A model generated the notes under the pieces. It was not told the origin of the DNA. It ran no database searches and saw only the letters and a program-made list of their open reading frames with translations. From Edolisoma coerulescens (lineage: Eukaryota > Chordata > Aves > Passeriformes > Campephagidae), in NCBI GenBank assembly GCA_013397115.1, contig VWZW01004039.1:70093-134092 (forward strand): a DNA stretch of 64,000 nucleotides, read 5' to 3'. Numbering within the stretch: the stretch's first letter is position 1; every line of letters starts with the position of its first letter. Positions 60,105-64,000 of the stretch are shown here, piece by piece. The position numbers and the translations under genes were made by a program.

Positions 60105-60505
60105 GGAGATGGGCTGACAGAGCTCTTCAGCCTGGAGAAAAGAAGACTCCAGGGAGACCTTAGAGACCCTTCCAGTGCCTAAAGGGGCTCCAGGAGAGCT
60201 GGAGAGGGACTTTGGACAAGGGCATGGAGGGACAGGACAAGACGGAATGGATTCCCACTGACAGAGGGCAGGGTTAGATGGGATATTGGGAAGGAATTGT
60301 TCCCTGTGAGGGTGGTGAGGCCCTGGCACAGGTTGTCCAGAGAAGCTGTGGCTGCCCCTGGATCCCTGGAAGTGTTCCAGGCCAGGTTGGACAGGGCTTG
60401 GAGCAACCTGGGATAGTGGAAGGTGCCTCTGCCCATGGCAGGGGGGTTGGAATGAGATGAGCTTTAGGGTCCCTTCCAGCCCAAACAATTTCATGATTCT
60501 CTGAA
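60105..60505 (+). mobile_element. CR1 LINE 3' fragment, plus orientation
   Basis: The forward sense runs 'ttcagcctggagaaaagaagactccagggagacc ... ccctggcacaggttgtccagagaagctgtgg ... ttcatgattctctga', the counterpart of the copy at 58033 in the other orientation. Confidence 0.92.
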
Positions 60506-61019
60506 CTGACACATCCCCATGGCTCCCTGGCTACAGAGGAACAGGGGCAGAAAAGCAGGATCACATTTTTGAGGCTGCTCCACTAAATTGCAGGAAACAA
60601 CAAACTGCACCTTCAGCCTCAGAAAATCCAGCTGCAGTGCTCGGCTTTGCCTCTGGCTCAGCAGTAAGGCAGAGATAACAATAAATCCCTTCTCCCACCT
60701 TCTGCATGTCCTGATTAGACAGACTGTAGCAGATGGGGGCTGTCATTATTCCGTGCCTGTTCCGTGCCTGGCACAAAGCAGCTCCGATCCCAGCTCCCGC
60801 TCGTGGTGGCTGCACCAACAATAGCTCTGACAAGAAGCTGCTGGCTGCTGCCAGGGAGATCACAAGCTGCCCAACCTCTGCCACCCCAGGGGGGACCAGT
60901 GCAGCCTGTGGAGTTAGCACTGCCTCCCTCACAGATTATGTGCCAGGAGGATGGATCCCAACTGAAAAAGGAGGAATTTCCAGGTTCCATCCCTGCCACG
61001 CGTAGGAATGCCCCACATC

Positions 61020-61282
61020 CATGAAAGCATGAAGCTGTGTCAGGGAGATTTAGGCTGGATGTCAGGAAAAGGTTCTTCCCCCAGAGGGTGGTCAGGCACT
61101 GAACAGGCACCCCAGGGAATGGTCACGGCCCCAAGGCTGCCAGAGCTCCAGGAGCGTTTGGACAACGCTCTCAGGCACAGGGTGGGATTGCTGGGGTCTC
61201 CTGGGCAGGGCCAGGAGCTGGACTGGATGATCCTTGTGAGTCCCTTCCGGCTCAGGATATTCCATGATTCTATAATCCACCA
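61020..61282 (+). mobile_element. CR1 LINE 3' fragment of a different subfamily
   Basis: The forward sense runs 'ggctggatgtcaggaaaaggttcttcccccagagggtggtcaggcactg ... gtttggacaacgctctcaggcac ... ctggatgatccttgtgagtcccttcc ... ccatgattctata'. The body differs from the other copies, so this is another CR1 subfamily. Confidence 0.9.
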
Positions 61283-61289
61283 GCAGTTA

Positions 61290-64000
61290 CACCATCAGCT
61301 GTTTCAGGAACCCACATGGATATTTCCTTGGTGTTGGTGTAACTAAAAAGTAAAATTAGCTCGTTGATGTTGGTTTAATGGAACTACACTGTTGCTAACA
61401 GAGGGGACACTGTGTGAGAGCAGCCGTTCAGGGGCTGGCAGGGACCCCTGCCTCTGCTTCCCCTCTGCCAGCTGAGGCTCTCCTCTCACAGAAGGGTTGC
61501 TCCGACCAGCTGCTGTGCCTGTGCAGCACCCCAGGATGGATCCCAGGATGTTCCTGCCTCATCTCACCCCACCACAGAGATGCCACACGCTGACTCCTTT
61601 CCTGACTGGTACCTTTCTCCACATGCAGTGAGGGTAAATCTATGCAAGAAACATGAAAAACACAGGAGGGGAAATCCGGGCTTTTCTCTCAGGGCTTAAA
61701 ACTGGTGTTTTCAAATCTGCCCCAGCCACAGCTTCACTGAGGTGCAGTGGTGGGGTGAAGGGTGACAGAGTGGGGGAGAACAGCCTCAAAAAATCCCCTA
61801 CACTGGAACCATAGCTTCTCATACCTGTCACAATGTGGATTTTCAGCTTGAGCACACAAGGCTGAGCTCAGGGGACACTGTCATGTAGATTTAGGGTTTT
61901 ATCTCCTTTCCTCTCCATTAGCTGTGATACCTTCTTATTATGCTGAAACCCAAAACTTTTTTTTCCTCCAGTGGTTGTTCCCTTCCCCATTTGGCAAATA
62001 TCGATCTCTCCGTGTCCTCAGCATGGGTTCACATCCGCCCCCCTCATCCTCAGCCTGCTCCTGGGGTCGATTGCGTGGCAGTGCCACCTCTCATGACGTC
62101 AGGGACCAGAGTGAAGGACAAGGAGGGGGATGTTCATCCATTACACGTGTTTTTCTCTCCCCATCCTCTCCCTCCGTGCGCTGGAAGTGACAGGGAACTG
62201 AACAGGATGGGGCTGATTGTGCTTGGCAGGTGGAGAGGGAATGGAAAAAGCAGGGAGAAGAAGAGCAGCCCTGGATAACCATGAACTTTTCCCAGCCTCG
62301 TTTCACATCCTGCAGCACCTTGGGTGAGAGCTCTTCAGGCAGGGGACCAAAAGCTGGGGGCTGGCCTGTGTGGGAGGCTGCCCCCACTTACCTTGGGGTG
62401 TGATTTTAAGCCAATTTAATTAAATTGCTTGGCAAGGTTGCGAGGACTCATCTATTTCAGCTTGAGCCAGGCCTGTTTTGATTTAGTGTTGGCTGATTAG
62501 GAATTAGTGGAAACAAACCGCTCAGAAAACAAAATTAAAGGGTACACGCTAACTTTTGCACCAGATTAAGTTGAATTAAAAAGCAATTGAAATGTAATTT
62601 TCATGTCTCAAGCAGCCAAGAAACAAGATAATGCAACCAGTGGCACTTGAAGCTTAAAATCACAGCAGCCAGGATTAGCACAACTGGCTTTTTAATGCCT
62701 ACAAACAACAGATTTATCTGAAGGTCTTTTTTCAAACCTCCCCTATTACCTTCCACATAAAGCTGTGTACGACTCATTTTATTTGCCTTGAAATGCAGGA
62801 CTGGTGTGACCCCAGGACTTGAATCCAGGACTTAGAGTGGCCAGGGTATTGCACAGCGTGTCTCCATAGGTATTTCCATGCTGGGCAATACTAGTTGTTC
62901 CCCGAATCCCTATAATTTGGGTTGGAATGGCTCTGTGTGCACAGCTGGAAGGTGCAGAGGCCCAGGGGTGTGGAGGGTGCAGACCCCGGTGGCGAGTGCT
63001 GTTCCCATCTGCATCCCAGCATCAGCTTCCTGTGGCTTTGAGGGTCTTTGCTCCCCATCTCCCTCATAGAAAGATGTCAAGTAGTTTAAAGTCAGATTTT
63101 AATTGAATATTTTAATTGCTGCTTTCCCTACCCGTTTGGGAAACACTGCTCCTCCCTTCCCCATTGGCTGGACCAGGCTGGCACCCCTGCACACACCAAG
63201 AGGGTTTTATGGGGCTTTGCTAACAAGGGTGATGGTGTGGAGGGGGTGCCAAGCCAGGATGTCTTCAGCACCTCAGAGTCCCCAAAACTGCCCACAGTGC
63301 TGCAGCCAAGCCCTGCTGCAGTGGTTATTTGGGGGTCAAGGAGCTGCTGTCCCTGTTGGCCAGAGCAGCAAGAGCAGGACTGGGGCAAGGCCTCCATAAA
63401 TGAAAATATCTCTTGACTGATGGGGACTGTCATGGGCACAGAACACAGGAGGATGAGCTGCCCAGCAGCTCCTGGCCAAAAGCTAAAGGACTCATGGAGA
63501 TAATGGGTTCCTGCTGGGTTTCTCTCCTTGCCACCTCCCTCCTGTGCCAGCCAGCAGCTCAGTGCCTGATGATGCTCCAAGTTGCTTAATCCTGTCTTGG
63601 CTCACTTGCAACCTCTGTGCAGCTGATGCCGCCTGGCTCTGTGGTCCTGGGCCCTGCTGCCCAAAGGAGGTGCTCTCCTGGCCTGCAGCACCACCCACAA
63701 GCCACCCAGACAAAAAAAGGGGCACCCCCAGACTGCTCATGCCCTGCACAGTGATGGGGTGGCAGAGCCCAAACTGTCCCCCGCAGCCCAGGACACTGTA
63801 CAGGTACAGGCTGGCGTCACCCACAAAGGGTCTTGGCCAAAAAACAAGGCCAAAGCTGGCAAGGCATAAACGCATGGAGGAGATCTGGGGGGTGAGTGGT
63901 AGCCCAGACAGGAAGGCAGCAGCCACCACCATCCATCCTCCTTCAGGTGCACCCAGGTGAGGGAGCAGGTGCAGGTAACGGGGGGGCTGTCCTGGGAAGA
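61290..64000. other. Window end, no gene supported
   Basis: This is mixed-composition unique sequence. I saw no exon of the neighbours expected from human synteny (KPNA7, SMURF1). The long frame at 63544-63960 is rich in Pro/Ser/Cys, has no recognisable domain, and is overlapped by frames on the other strand. Confidence 0.5.

Noticed and set aside
61640..63960. Possible exons of KPNA7 or SMURF1, expected nearby from human synteny
   Set aside because: No armadillo-repeat, C2, WW or HECT-like segment was recognised on either strand.
1..64000. CRISPR arrays, bacterial operons, tRNA or rRNA genes, endogenous retroviruses
   Set aside because: The window is clearly vertebrate nuclear DNA. No direct-repeat spacer array, tRNA cloverleaf, rRNA segment or retroviral gene was recognised.

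Overview
This is a vertebrate nuclear window, almost certainly from a bird. It has spliced genes with GT-AG introns, CpG-rich first exons, and many 3'-end fragments of the avian CR1 LINE family. Two N bases (15260 and 52564) mark it as draft assembly. All genes recognised lie on the minus strand, so transcription runs from high to low coordinates.

Positions 1-22130 hold two paralogous genes for the WD40 (p41) subunit of the Arp2/3 actin-nucleating complex, head to tail. ARPC1B is cut by the window start: first exon near 3516-3620, first coding exon 1000-1073, next exon 183-287. ARPC1A is complete: its coding exons between 18671 and 6784 sum to 1113 nt, exactly 370 codons plus stop, which is the human length. 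Its non-coding first exon lies in the CpG island at about 21924-22020. The two first exons share an almost identical 22-base element.

Positions 22130-30400 lie 5' of ARPC1A and contain CR1 copies and no gene I can support.

Positions about 30.4-51.8 kb contain the main discovery. At least 18 short blocks, most with recognisable splice sites, are collinear with a striated-muscle myosin heavy chain, from the switch-1 region of the motor (about residue 205 in beta-cardiac numbering) to the distal rod (about residue 1710). They carry many in-frame stops and frameshifts. In human, the gene next to ARPC1A, in the same orientation, is MYH16, the jaw-muscle (masticatory, superfast) myosin. I therefore read this as a unitary, intron-bearing MYH16 pseudogene in a bird lineage. 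The 5' end, much of the motor domain and the C-terminal rod were not found.

Positions 51.8-64 kb show no supportable gene apart from one doubtful extra myosin exon at 53.25-53.36 kb. They contain CR1 copies and unique intergenic sequence.
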